From: an uncultured Oscillospiraceae bacterium
Lineage (GTDB): Bacteria > Bacillota > Clostridia > Oscillospirales > Ruminococcaceae
Length of the DNA stretch: 26,902 nucleotides
Assembly (NCBI GenBank): GCA_905212515.1
Contig: CAJMEU010000016.1
Coordinates: forward strand, 1 to 26,902
Direction: 5' to 3'
The position numbers and the translations under genes are program-made. Numbering within the stretch: the first letter of the stretch is position 1; each line of letters opens with the position of its first letter. Below are positions 21,225-26,902 of this stretch, piece after piece. The notes below the pieces were generated by a model. That model did not search any database, was not told where the DNA came from, and saw only the letters and a list, made by a program, of their open reading frames with translations.

Positions 21225-21748
21225 CCTGTCCAGCGCTCGCCTTCATACCACACGGCCTGGCCGGCGGCCAGGCTTTGGGGCACGTCCAGGATGCGCTGGT
21301 TCTCGCTGCCGCGAAAACGCAGGTCCAGGTTGCGCTGCGCCTGCAGAAAGGGGCCGTCCACCAGCACGTCCAGGGCGGCCAGCAGGGCTTTTTGTTCCGG
21401 CGTGCCGGCGTCCCGCAGCTGCTCGAAGGTATACCCTGTGTAACAGGCCACCTCGTAGCCGCCGTCCTTCAGCCGGCGGGCCAGCGCGGCGAAGGGGCCG
21501 GGCTGGGCAAAGGGTTCGCCGCCGGAAAAGGTGACGCCCCGGCACAGGGGGTTTGCCTTCACCTTGGCCTCCAGCTGCTCCACCGTCATGGGGGTGCCGC
21601 CTTCAAAGGCCCAGCTCTCCGGGTTGTGACAGCCGGGACAGTGGTGGGGGCACCCCTGGCAGAAGATCACTACGCGGATGCCCGGGCCGTCTACAATGGA
21701 ATCACCCAGGATACCCGCCACATACAAGGGCGCGGGCCGGCTGCTCAT
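21212..21748 (-). CDS. nrdG: Anaerobic ribonucleotide reductase activating enzyme (radical SAM)
   Basis: NrdG uses a 4Fe-4S cluster and S-adenosylmethionine to generate the glycyl radical on its reductase partner. The 178-residue protein has the radical-SAM motif CPHHCPGC (CX3CX2C) in the N-terminal third, the preceding SIVDGPGIRVVIFCQG segment, and the SAM-binding GVTFSGGEPFAQPG stretch. The ATG at 21748 overlaps the stop codon of the 52-residue upstream gene (ATGA), which means tight translational coupling between the activase and the glycyl-radical peptide it presumably modifies. No separate ribosome-binding site is seen, in keeping with coupling. Confidence 0.93.
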   Translation of the reverse strand: MSSRPAPLYVAGILGDSIVDGPGIRVVIFCQGCPHHCPGCHNPESWAFEGGTPMTVEQLEAKVKANPLCRGVTFSGGEPFAQPGPFAALARRLKDGGYEVACYTGYTFEQLRDAGTPEQKALLAALDVLVDGPFLQAQRNLDLRFRGSENQRILDVPQSLAAGQAVWYEGERWTGKLS

Positions 21749-21903
21749 TGGGCCAGGCCGTGCTTCACGCGGTCGTGCTCTTCGGCTTTCTTGGCGTCGT
21801 TCCATTTGTCCATGGTGCCCACCAGGTAGCCGGTGATGCGGCGGATGCGCTCAAACCCCACATCCTTGCCGTATTTTGCGGAAATATTCGTCTGTACTGC
21901 CAT
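21745..21903 (-). CDS. Separate glycyl-radical domain of class III ribonucleotide reductase
   Basis: A 52-residue protein (MAVQTNISAKYG...RVKHGLAQ). Its segment FERIRRITGYLVGT...RVKHG matches the C-terminal tail of single-chain NrdD proteins. In E. coli NrdD the tail RRVCGYLG...RRVKHLG holds the radical-bearing Gly681, and the equivalent glycine here is residue 25 (RRITGYLVG). The large NrdD encoded just upstream ends before this segment, so the two proteins would together make one active enzyme. The ATG at 21903 follows GGGAGG, and the stop codon overlaps nrdG. A promoter lies at 21936-21964. A frameshifted fragment is unlikely because the gene has its own start, ribosome-binding site and promoter. 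It could also act as a replaceable radical domain, like GrcA for pyruvate formate-lyase; this is inference. Confidence 0.82.
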   Translation of the reverse strand: MAVQTNISAKYGKDVGFERIRRITGYLVGTMDKWNDAKKAEEHDRVKHGLAQ

Positions 21904-21935
21904 GATAAAAACCTCCCAGCTCGTTTTCTAATAAC

Positions 21936-21964
21936 ATTATATCCTATTTAGGAATAAATTTCAA
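21936..21964 (-). promoter_or_regulatory. Promoter for the glycyl-radical gene and nrdG
   Basis: On the minus strand, TTGAAA (21959-21964), a 17-bp spacer and TATAAT (21936-21941), in an AT-rich gap after nrdD. The spacer contains the palindrome CCTAAATAGG (21943-21952), a possible regulator site. Confidence 0.78.
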
Positions 21965-21972
21965 GTACTTTT

Positions 21973-24249
21973 TCAGGTGCAGCCGCAAAAAGTGGTGATC
22001 TCCGGGTACTGCTTCTTCAGCTCGTCGATCTTCGCCTGCGTCAGCGCCTCGCCCTCGCGGCGGCCGCAGCGGGGGCACACCTCGCCGATCACGCCCACAT
22101 AGCCGCAGATGGGGTCCCGGTCCACCGGGTGGTTGATGGAGCCATAGCCCACGCCCGCGTCGTGCATGCAGCGCACCACGGCCTCGAAGGCCTCCACGTT
22201 GTTGGCCGTGTCGCCGTCCAGCTCCACATAGCTGATGTGGCCCGCGTTGGTCAGCTCGTGGTAGGGGCCCTCTTTCATGATCTTGTCATAGGCCGAGATG
22301 TCGTACCACACAGGCACGTGGAAGCTGTTGGTGTAGTACTCGCGGTCCGTCACGCCGGGGATCTTGCCGAAGCGCTTCTGGTCCATGCGCACGAAGCGGC
22401 CCGAGAGGCCCTCGGCCGGCGTGGCCAGCAGGCCGAAGTTCATCTTGGTTTCCGCCGCTTTGCGGTCGCAGAACCGGCGCATGTGGCGCACGATGGCCAG
22501 GCCCTTTTCCTGCATTTCGTCGCTTTCGCCGTGATGGTGGCCGTACAGGGCCGTCAGCGTCTCGGCCAGGCCGATGAAGCCGATGGACAGGCTGCCATGC
22601 CGCAGCACCTCGCGCACCTCGTCGTTGGGGCCCAGCTTGTCGCTGTCCAGCCACACGCCCTGGCCCATGAGGAACGGGTAGTTGTACACCCGCTTCGAGG
22701 CCTGGATCTCGAACCGGTCCAGCAGCTGCTGGGCCACCAGCTCCATCATGTCGTCCAGCTTTTTGTAGAACAGGGCCTCGTCGTGGCCGGCCTCGATGCC
22801 CAGGCGGGGCAGGTTGATGGAGGTGAAGGACAAATTGCCCCGGCTGTAGGCGATCTCAGGCCCGCAGACGTTGCTCATCACGCGGGTGCGGCAGCCCATG
22901 GTGGCCACCTCCGTCTCCGGATGGCCGGGCTTATAGTATACGATGTTCTGCGGGCTGTCCAAAAATACGTAGTTGGGGAACAGGCGCTTGGCGCTCACCT
23001 TCATGGACAGCTCGAACAAGTCGTAGTTGGGGTCGCCGGAGTTGTAGTTCACGCCCTCCTTCACCTTGAAGATGTGGATGGGGAAGATGGGCGTCTCGCC
23101 GTGGCCCAGGCCCGCGTCCTCGGCCAGCAGGATGTTGCGGATGGCCATGCGGCCCTCGGGGGTGGTGTCGGTGCCGTAGTTGATGGAGGAGAAGGGCGTC
23201 TGGGCGCCGGCGCGGGAGTGCATGGTGTTCAGGTTGTGGACAAAGCCCTCCATGGCCTGGAAGGTCTGGCGGTCCGTCTCCCGATTGGCGCGGGCGCGGG
23301 CGCGGTGCACGGTGTGCGCGGCCTGCTGGGCGTCCAAGCGGCCGCTGGCGGCCACCGCCTTGGCCGCGGCCGCGTCAAAGGTGGCCGCGTGCGTCTCCAA
23401 ACGCGGTCCCTCGCCCGTGGCCTCGGCGCCGGCGGCGATGGCCGCGGCCGTCAGGGCCGATTCATCGTCGCTGTCCAGCACATCCTCCAGCGCGTCGCGC
23501 AGCTTGCGCTCATACTCGCGGGTAAAGGTTTTGCGCACGCCCGCGGCCATGGCGTAATCAAAGTTGGGCACGCCCTGGCCGCCGTGCTGGTCGTTCTGGT
23601 TGGACTGGATGGCAATGGCCGCCAGCGCCGCGTAGCTGCCGATGCTCTGCGGCTCGCGCAGGTAGCCGTGGCCCGTGGAAAATCCGCCCTTGAACAGCCG
23701 CAGCAGGTCGATCTGCGTACAGGTGGTGGTGAGGGCGTAGAAGTCGAAATCGTGGATGTGGATGTCGCCCTCGGTGTAGGCCCTGGCCTGGGCGGGCGTC
23801 AGCAGGTAGGCCGCGTTGTAGGACTTGGCGCCGGCGGTGCCGATCTGCAGCATGCTGCCCATGGCCGTGTTGCCGTCGATGTTGGCGTTGTCGCGCTTCA
23901 TATCGCTTTGGCGGGCGTCCACGTTGGTGATCTCGTCAATGGCCTGCATCAGGCTGGTTTTGGCCTCGCGGATGCGGGTGCGCTCGGCCCGGTACAGGAT
24001 ATAGGCCTTGGCCGTGGCCTCGAAGCCCTGGCGCATCAGCTCGGCCTCCACGGCGTCCTGGATCTGTTCGATGCGGGGCGTCTCGTCGCCCTCCGTCTCC
24101 AGCGCCTGTTCCACGGCGTTGGCCACGCGGGCGGCGGCGGCCGCATCGCCCTCGCCGGCGGCCTCCAGGGCCTTCAGGATGGCTGCGGCGATCTTGCTCT
24201 CGTCGTACAAAACCACGCGGCCATCGCGTTTTACAATACTTCTGATCAT
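21973..24249 (-). CDS. nrdD: Anaerobic (class III) ribonucleoside-triphosphate reductase, large catalytic chain
   Basis: NrdD reduces ribonucleoside triphosphates to deoxyribonucleotides under anaerobic conditions. The 758-residue chain starts with an ATP-cone allosteric domain (about 1-95, IVKRDGRVVLYDESKI). The catalytic barrel follows: C177 in TTCTQIDLL and C453 in MGCRTRV are placed like the two active-site cysteines of the family. GGQGVPNFDYAMA (223-235) is also conserved. The end has a zinc-type site with C715, CPRC (725-728) and CGC (755-757). The chain then stops at TFCGCT without the RRxxGYLG glycyl-radical tail, which is found on the adjacent 52-residue gene. The ATG at 24249 follows GGAGGAACG; the ATG 51 nt upstream lacks a suitable site. 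A promoter lies at 24306-24334. Confidence 0.95.
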   Translation of the reverse strand: MIRSIVKRDGRVVLYDESKIAAAILKALEAAGEGDAAAAARVANAVEQALETEGDETPRIEQIQDAVEAELMRQGFEATAKAYILYRAERTRIREAKTSLMQAIDEITNVDARQSDMKRDNANIDGNTAMGSMLQIGTAGAKSYNAAYLLTPAQARAYTEGDIHIHDFDFYALTTTCTQIDLLRLFKGGFSTGHGYLREPQSIGSYAALAAIAIQSNQNDQHGGQGVPNFDYAMAAGVRKTFTREYERKLRDALEDVLDSDDESALTAAAIAAGAEATGEGPRLETHAATFDAAAAKAVAASGRLDAQQAAHTVHRARARANRETDRQTFQAMEGFVHNLNTMHSRAGAQTPFSSINYGTDTTPEGRMAIRNILLAEDAGLGHGETPIFPIHIFKVKEGVNYNSGDPNYDLFELSMKVSAKRLFPNYVFLDSPQNIVYYKPGHPETEVATMGCRTRVMSNVCGPEIAYSRGNLSFTSINLPRLGIEAGHDEALFYKKLDDMMELVAQQLLDRFEIQASKRVYNYPFLMGQGVWLDSDKLGPNDEVREVLRHGSLSIGFIGLAETLTALYGHHHGESDEMQEKGLAIVRHMRRFCDRKAAETKMNFGLLATPAEGLSGRFVRMDQKRFGKIPGVTDREYYTNSFHVPVWYDISAYDKIMKEGPYHELTNAGHISYVELDGDTANNVEAFEAVVRCMHDAGVGYGSINHPVDRDPICGYVGVIGEVCPRCGRREGEALTQAKIDELKKQYPEITTFCGCT

Positions 24250-24305
24250 ACTTGTCGTTCCTCCAAAAACGGGCGTCTTTCGTCTAAATATTGAAAGCAA
24301 GTATT

Positions 24306-24334
24306 ATCTTAGCACTAGATGTTGTGCCCGTCAA
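24306..24334 (-). promoter_or_regulatory. nrdD promoter
   Basis: On the minus strand, TTGACG (24329-24334), a 17-bp spacer and TAAGAT (24306-24311). The leader to the nrdD start is about 50 nt. I see no clear pair of NrdR boxes. Confidence 0.6.
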
Positions 24335-24374
24335 GCAAAATCCTGCGCTATTTCGCCCGGCTTTTTTGTACGAT

Positions 24375-24403
24375 TTGCCAATTGCTTTTTGGGGCGTTAT
24401 AAT
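24375..24403 (+). promoter_or_regulatory. Promoter of the YgjP-type protease gene
   Basis: TTGCCA (24375-24380), a 17-bp spacer and TATAAT (24398-24403), leading to the start codon at 24441. It is divergent from the nrdD promoter. Confidence 0.8.
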
Positions 24404-24440
24404 AAAGTGGAATTTTCCCCCGCAAAAGGAGGCGCGCCCC

Positions 24441-24986
24441 ATGCCCCAGCTTTTCACCACGCCCGGCGGCGTGCCCTATGAATTTACACGTAAGCGCGTG
24501 AAAAACATCAATGTGCGCGTACGGCGCGACGGCACGGTGGCCGTCTCGGCCCCGCTGCGCGCGCCCCTGGCGGATGTGGAGCGTTTTTTGGCGTCGAAAG
24601 AAAATTGGCTGGCCCAGGCGCGCCGGCGCGCGCTGGTTGCGGCCGCCCAAAGCGCGGCGCCCCCCGCCGTGCCCAGGGAACAGGCCCTGGCCCTGTTCAC
24701 CCGGGTGTGCGCCGAGCTGTACCCCCTGTTCGCCCGCTGCACCGGCGGCCGTATGCCCGTCATCAAAGTGCGGGACATGAAAACCCGCTGGGGCGTGTGC
24801 GCGCCCGCCAAATGCCAGATCACCTTTGCCCAGCGCCTGGCGGAAAAGCCGCCGGAGGCCATCGTCTACGTGGCCGTGCACGAGTTCGCCCACTTTGCCG
24901 TGCCCGACCACAGCCCGGCCTTTTGGGCGGCGGTGGAGCGCGTATTGCCGGATTGGAAAGCCCGCCGCGCCCTGCTGCGGGACTGA
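24441..24986 (+). CDS. YgjP-type zinc metallopeptidase (DUF45)
   Basis: A 181-residue member of the YgjP/DUF45 family, a SprT-like minimal metallopeptidase group. It has the N-terminal beta part RKRVKNINVRVRRDGTVAVSAP, the signature MKTRWGVCAPAKCQITFAQRL (about 113-133), and the zinc motif VAVHEFAHF with HEFAH at 147-151. A third ligand, H157, sits in PDHSPAFW. There is no signal peptide, so it acts in the cytoplasm. The ATG at 24441 follows AAAAGGAGG by about 9 nt. It is a single gene divergent from nrdD. The natural substrate is not known. A weak GC-rich hairpin with TGTTTT follows the stop codon. Confidence 0.9.
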   Translation: MPQLFTTPGGVPYEFTRKRVKNINVRVRRDGTVAVSAPLRAPLADVERFLASKENWLAQARRRALVAAAQSAAPPAVPREQALALFTRVCAELYPLFARCTGGRMPVIKVRDMKTRWGVCAPAKCQITFAQRLAEKPPEAIVYVAVHEFAHFAVPDHSPAFWAAVERVLPDWKARRALLRD

Positions 24987-25057
24987 GGCGGCCGAAAAAA
25001 CCGGCGGCGGCCTGTTTTCCGCAGACGGGCCCCGGCCCGCCTTCCGCCTGTTTTCGA

Positions 25058-25086
25058 TTGTTAAATCGGCCAAAATGTGGTACACT
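25058..25086 (+). promoter_or_regulatory. Promoter of the flippase gene
   Basis: TTGTTA (25058-25063), a 17-bp spacer and TACACT (25081-25086). The start codon is at 25124 behind GGGGGAGGGG. Confidence 0.65.
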
Positions 25087-25123
25087 GCAAGGAAAGTAGT
25101 TTTCATCCGGGGGGAGGGGCCGT

Positions 25124-26545
25124 ATGGACAAATATAAACGCCTGGTCTCGAACACCATCCTCACGGCCATCAACCAATTCTCCTCCAAGGTGCTGACGCT
25201 GCTGATGGCCGCCTATTACATGCGCCGCATGGCGCCGGAGGAATACGGCGCCATCACCGCCGTGCAGACGGTGGGCGGCTTTTTGCTGCCCCTGGTGCTG
25301 CTGGGCATCCAGAACGCCATCGTGCGCTTCGGCCTGGAGCGGGGCACCAGCAAAAAGCAGGTGTACACCAACGGCCTGCTGGCGTTGGGCATGGGCTATG
25401 CCTGCCTGCTGGCGCTGTGGCCTTTGCTTTACCGCGTACCCTTCATCGCCAATACGGTGAAGGGCTACAGCGTGCTGCTGCTGTTCTTTCTGCTGACCAG
25501 CTGCCTCAACACCCTGAACTGCCAGTTCACCCGCGCCCAGCAGCGGCTGCGGCTGTACGCCATCGACGGCATCCTCAATTCGGCGCTGACGCTGGGCTTC
25601 ACCGTGCTGTTCATCGGCACCGGCTCGCCGCTGCGCATCATCCCGGACGGCCTGCTGCTGGCCATCATCTGCGGCGATTATTGCAGCGCCCTGTTCCTCT
25701 TTGCCACCCAGCGCCTGTGGCAGTACATCGACCTCAAGCGCATCAACTGGAAGCTGTTCAAGGATATGCTGCGCTTCTCCCTGCCGCTGATCAGCGCCTC
25801 CGTGTTCTGGTCCCTCACCAATTCCAGCGACCAGATCTTCGTCATCAACATCCTGGGCGACAGCGCCAACGGCATCCTGTCCGCCTGTTACAAGGTGCCC
25901 ACGCTGCTCACCATCGTGGCCACCCTGTTTACCGAGGCCTGGCAGATCAGCGCCTACACCGACGGCGCCCGCGCCGGGCGCGAGACGTTTTTCTCCCGCG
26001 TGTTCGGCATTTACCAAAGCATCATGTTCATGGCCGCGGCGGGCATCGTCTGGCTGGCCAAATGGCTGATGCTGATCCTGGGCGGCCGGGACTTCGCCGA
26101 GGCCTGGGTCTACATCCCCCTGTTCACCTTCGCCACGGTGTTCAACAGCCTTTCGAACTTCCTCAACAGCATTTACATGACGGAGAAGCGCAGCGGCCTT
26201 TCCCTGGCCACCATGAGCGTGGGCGCGGTCCAGACCCTGGTGCTGCACGGCCTGCTGATCCCCCTGTGGGGCATCCAGGGCGCGGCCATGGCCACCTTCG
26301 TCAGCTATTTTGTGGTGTTCGTGCTGCGGGCCGTCAATACCCGCGGCCTGCTGCGGGTGAATTTCTCCGTGGGCAAAATGGCGCTGAACCTGGCGATCCT
26401 GACCGCGGAAAGCGTCATCCAGGTGACCAGCGACGGCACGGCCGTGCTGTGGACCACCCTGCTGACGGCCCTGATGGTGGCCCTGAACTTCAAAAGCTTA
26501 TGGGAGATGGCGCGCCGGCTGCTGCGGCGCGGGAAAAAAGTATAA
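25124..26545 (+). CDS. Polysaccharide flippase (Wzx/MATE-like superfamily)
   Basis: A 473-residue integral membrane protein with about 12 to 14 hydrophobic segments. It has the N-terminal pattern of MOP-superfamily flippases: NTILTAINQFSSKVLTLLMAAYYMRRMAPEEYGAITAVQT. Later come FSLPLISASVFWSLTNSSDQIFVINILG and, near the second half, NSLSNFLNSIYMTEKRSGLSLATMSVGAVQTLVLHGLLIPLWGIQGAAMATFVSY. These match lipid-linked oligosaccharide flippases of the RfbX/Wzx type. No glycosyltransferases lie nearby in the window, so the substrate (capsule, teichoic acid or exopolysaccharide unit) is unknown. It has its own promoter and is probably monocistronic. Confidence 0.88.
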   Translation: MDKYKRLVSNTILTAINQFSSKVLTLLMAAYYMRRMAPEEYGAITAVQTVGGFLLPLVLLGIQNAIVRFGLERGTSKKQVYTNGLLALGMGYACLLALWPLLYRVPFIANTVKGYSVLLLFFLLTSCLNTLNCQFTRAQQRLRLYAIDGILNSALTLGFTVLFIGTGSPLRIIPDGLLLAIICGDYCSALFLFATQRLWQYIDLKRINWKLFKDMLRFSLPLISASVFWSLTNSSDQIFVINILGDSANGILSACYKVPTLLTIVATLFTEAWQISAYTDGARAGRETFFSRVFGIYQSIMFMAAAGIVWLAKWLMLILGGRDFAEAWVYIPLFTFATVFNSLSNFLNSIYMTEKRSGLSLATMSVGAVQTLVLHGLLIPLWGIQGAAMATFVSYFVVFVLRAVNTRGLLRVNFSVGKMALNLAILTAESVIQVTSDGTAVLWTTLLTALMVALNFKSLWEMARRLLRRGKKV

Positions 26546-26550
26546 AGCAG

Positions 26551-26579
26551 GCGCCCCGGATTTCCGGGGCGCTTCTTTT
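26551..26579 (+). terminator. Terminator after the flippase gene
   Basis: GCGCCCCGG (26551-26559) pairs with 26564-26572, followed by TTCTTTT. It is shared by the convergent DUF4214 gene at 26592; the minus side has only CTGCTTTATA, so it is weaker in that direction. The stem is nearly the same as 21114-21142. Confidence 0.8.
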
Positions 26580-26591
26580 GCGTTTGCTTGT

Positions 26592-26902
26592 TTATTGGAT
26601 GCCGTAATTTGCTTTGATGCGGCCGAACTCCGCGCTGTCGGCAAAGCCGTGGAACACCTCTTCGCGGCTGTGGCCGGCCTGCAAATATTCCGTCCAGAAA
26701 GCCACGCCCGCGGCCTCGCCCTCCCGGTCCATGAACAGCCGGTAGAGCGTCTTAACAAAGTCCTCGTCCGAGAGGTTTTTGTTGTTCATCTCTTTGCTGA
26801 ACACAAAACCGGACGTGCAAGCTGTCGCGTCCACGGTGCCGTCCTGGAGCCAGCGCACCCAATCGGCGTGGCCCGCCTTATCCGGGTCGCGGGAGAGGGC
26901 CA
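26592..26902 (-). CDS. DUF4214 protein, C-terminal part, cut by the window edge
   Basis: An open frame runs from the window end to a stop at 26592, giving the last 103 residues of a larger protein. It reads ALSRDPDKAGHADWVRWLQDG and ends FGRIKANYGIQ, with FVFSKEMNNKNLSDEDFVKTLYRLFMDREGE in the middle. This is very close to the last 103 residues of the protein at 18767-21094, with only scattered substitutions, and clearly a recent paralogue. The rest, including any signal peptide and leader, lies outside the window. It is inverted relative to the other two DUF4214 genes. Confidence 0.88.
   Translation of the reverse strand, partial: ALSRDPDKAGHADWVRWLQDGTVDATACTSGFVFSKEMNNKNLSDEDFVKTLYRLFMDREGEAAGVAFWTEYLQAGHSREEVFHGFADSAEFGRIKANYGIQ

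Noticed and set aside
21745..21975. Frameshift or sequencing error splitting nrdD
   Set aside because: The two reading frames are separated by 69 nt holding a promoter, a ribosome-binding site and an ATG. A single indel cannot join them into one normal protein.
21973..24249. CGYVG in NrdD (715-719) as the glycyl-radical site
   Set aside because: It lies before the CPRC zinc knuckle and matches the first half of the ribbon, not the RRxxGYLG tail that follows the ribbon in E. coli NrdD.
1..26902. tRNA, rRNA, insertion sequences, integrases, CRISPR arrays
   Set aside because: I saw no cloverleaf, rRNA segment, transposase or repeat-spacer array. A covariance-model search would be needed to exclude small RNAs fully.

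Overview
The window is a high-GC chromosomal segment of an anaerobic Firmicute, most likely a gut-type member of class Clostridia. Four things point that way: the Firmicutes order of the rimP-nusA-infB cluster, strong AGGAGG ribosome-binding sites, sigma-A promoters with 17-bp spacers, and an oxygen-sensitive class III ribonucleotide reductase. I could not assign a genus.

Layout. (1) 1-738: hairpin repeats, an AT-rich stretch, and a 60-residue four-cysteine protein behind a promoter with a large dyad. (2) 756-15069, mostly minus strand: the translation and RNA-processing cluster rimP-nusA-rnpM-ylxQ-infB-rbfA-nrnA-truB, then ribF, then rpsO-pnp. Two plus-strand or divergent insertions interrupt it. 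One is a small ABM-domain gene plus about 400 bp of hairpin-rich DNA between truB and ribF. The other is a LysR regulator, a two-gene chromate-type transporter and an unknown gene between ribF and rpsO. (3) 15084-16644: an MBL-fold hydrolase and trmB, co-directional upstream of rimP. (4) 16689-21147: two plus-strand genes for secreted DUF4214 proteins. Each follows a closely related leader of about 200 nt with a promoter, covarying stems and an intrinsic terminator. (5) 21212-24334: the anaerobic ribonucleotide reductase operon. (6) 24375-26902: a YgjP-type metalloprotease, a polysaccharide flippase, and the C-terminal end of a third DUF4214 protein on the minus strand.

Two observations stand out. 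First, the class III ribonucleotide reductase appears to be split. The 758-residue NrdD stops after its zinc-binding region. The C-terminal glycyl-radical segment (RRITGYLVG...RVKHG) is a separate 52-residue gene between nrdD and nrdG, with its own ribosome-binding site and a near-consensus promoter. Second, the paired DUF4214 leaders look like a family of transcription-attenuating RNAs that I do not recognise as a described class. They keep the same stem and loop lengths while the paired bases change together. Both also carry a conserved opposing promoter inside the module, so each can be read from both strands.

Smaller regulatory features include a long pnp leader hairpin whose single imperfect pair becomes G-U only in the pnp transcript, a hairpin in the rimP leader, overlapping divergent promoters at lysR/chr, and hairpins between rbfA and nrnA. 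All functional calls rest on reading the sequence and on family knowledge; no database search was possible.
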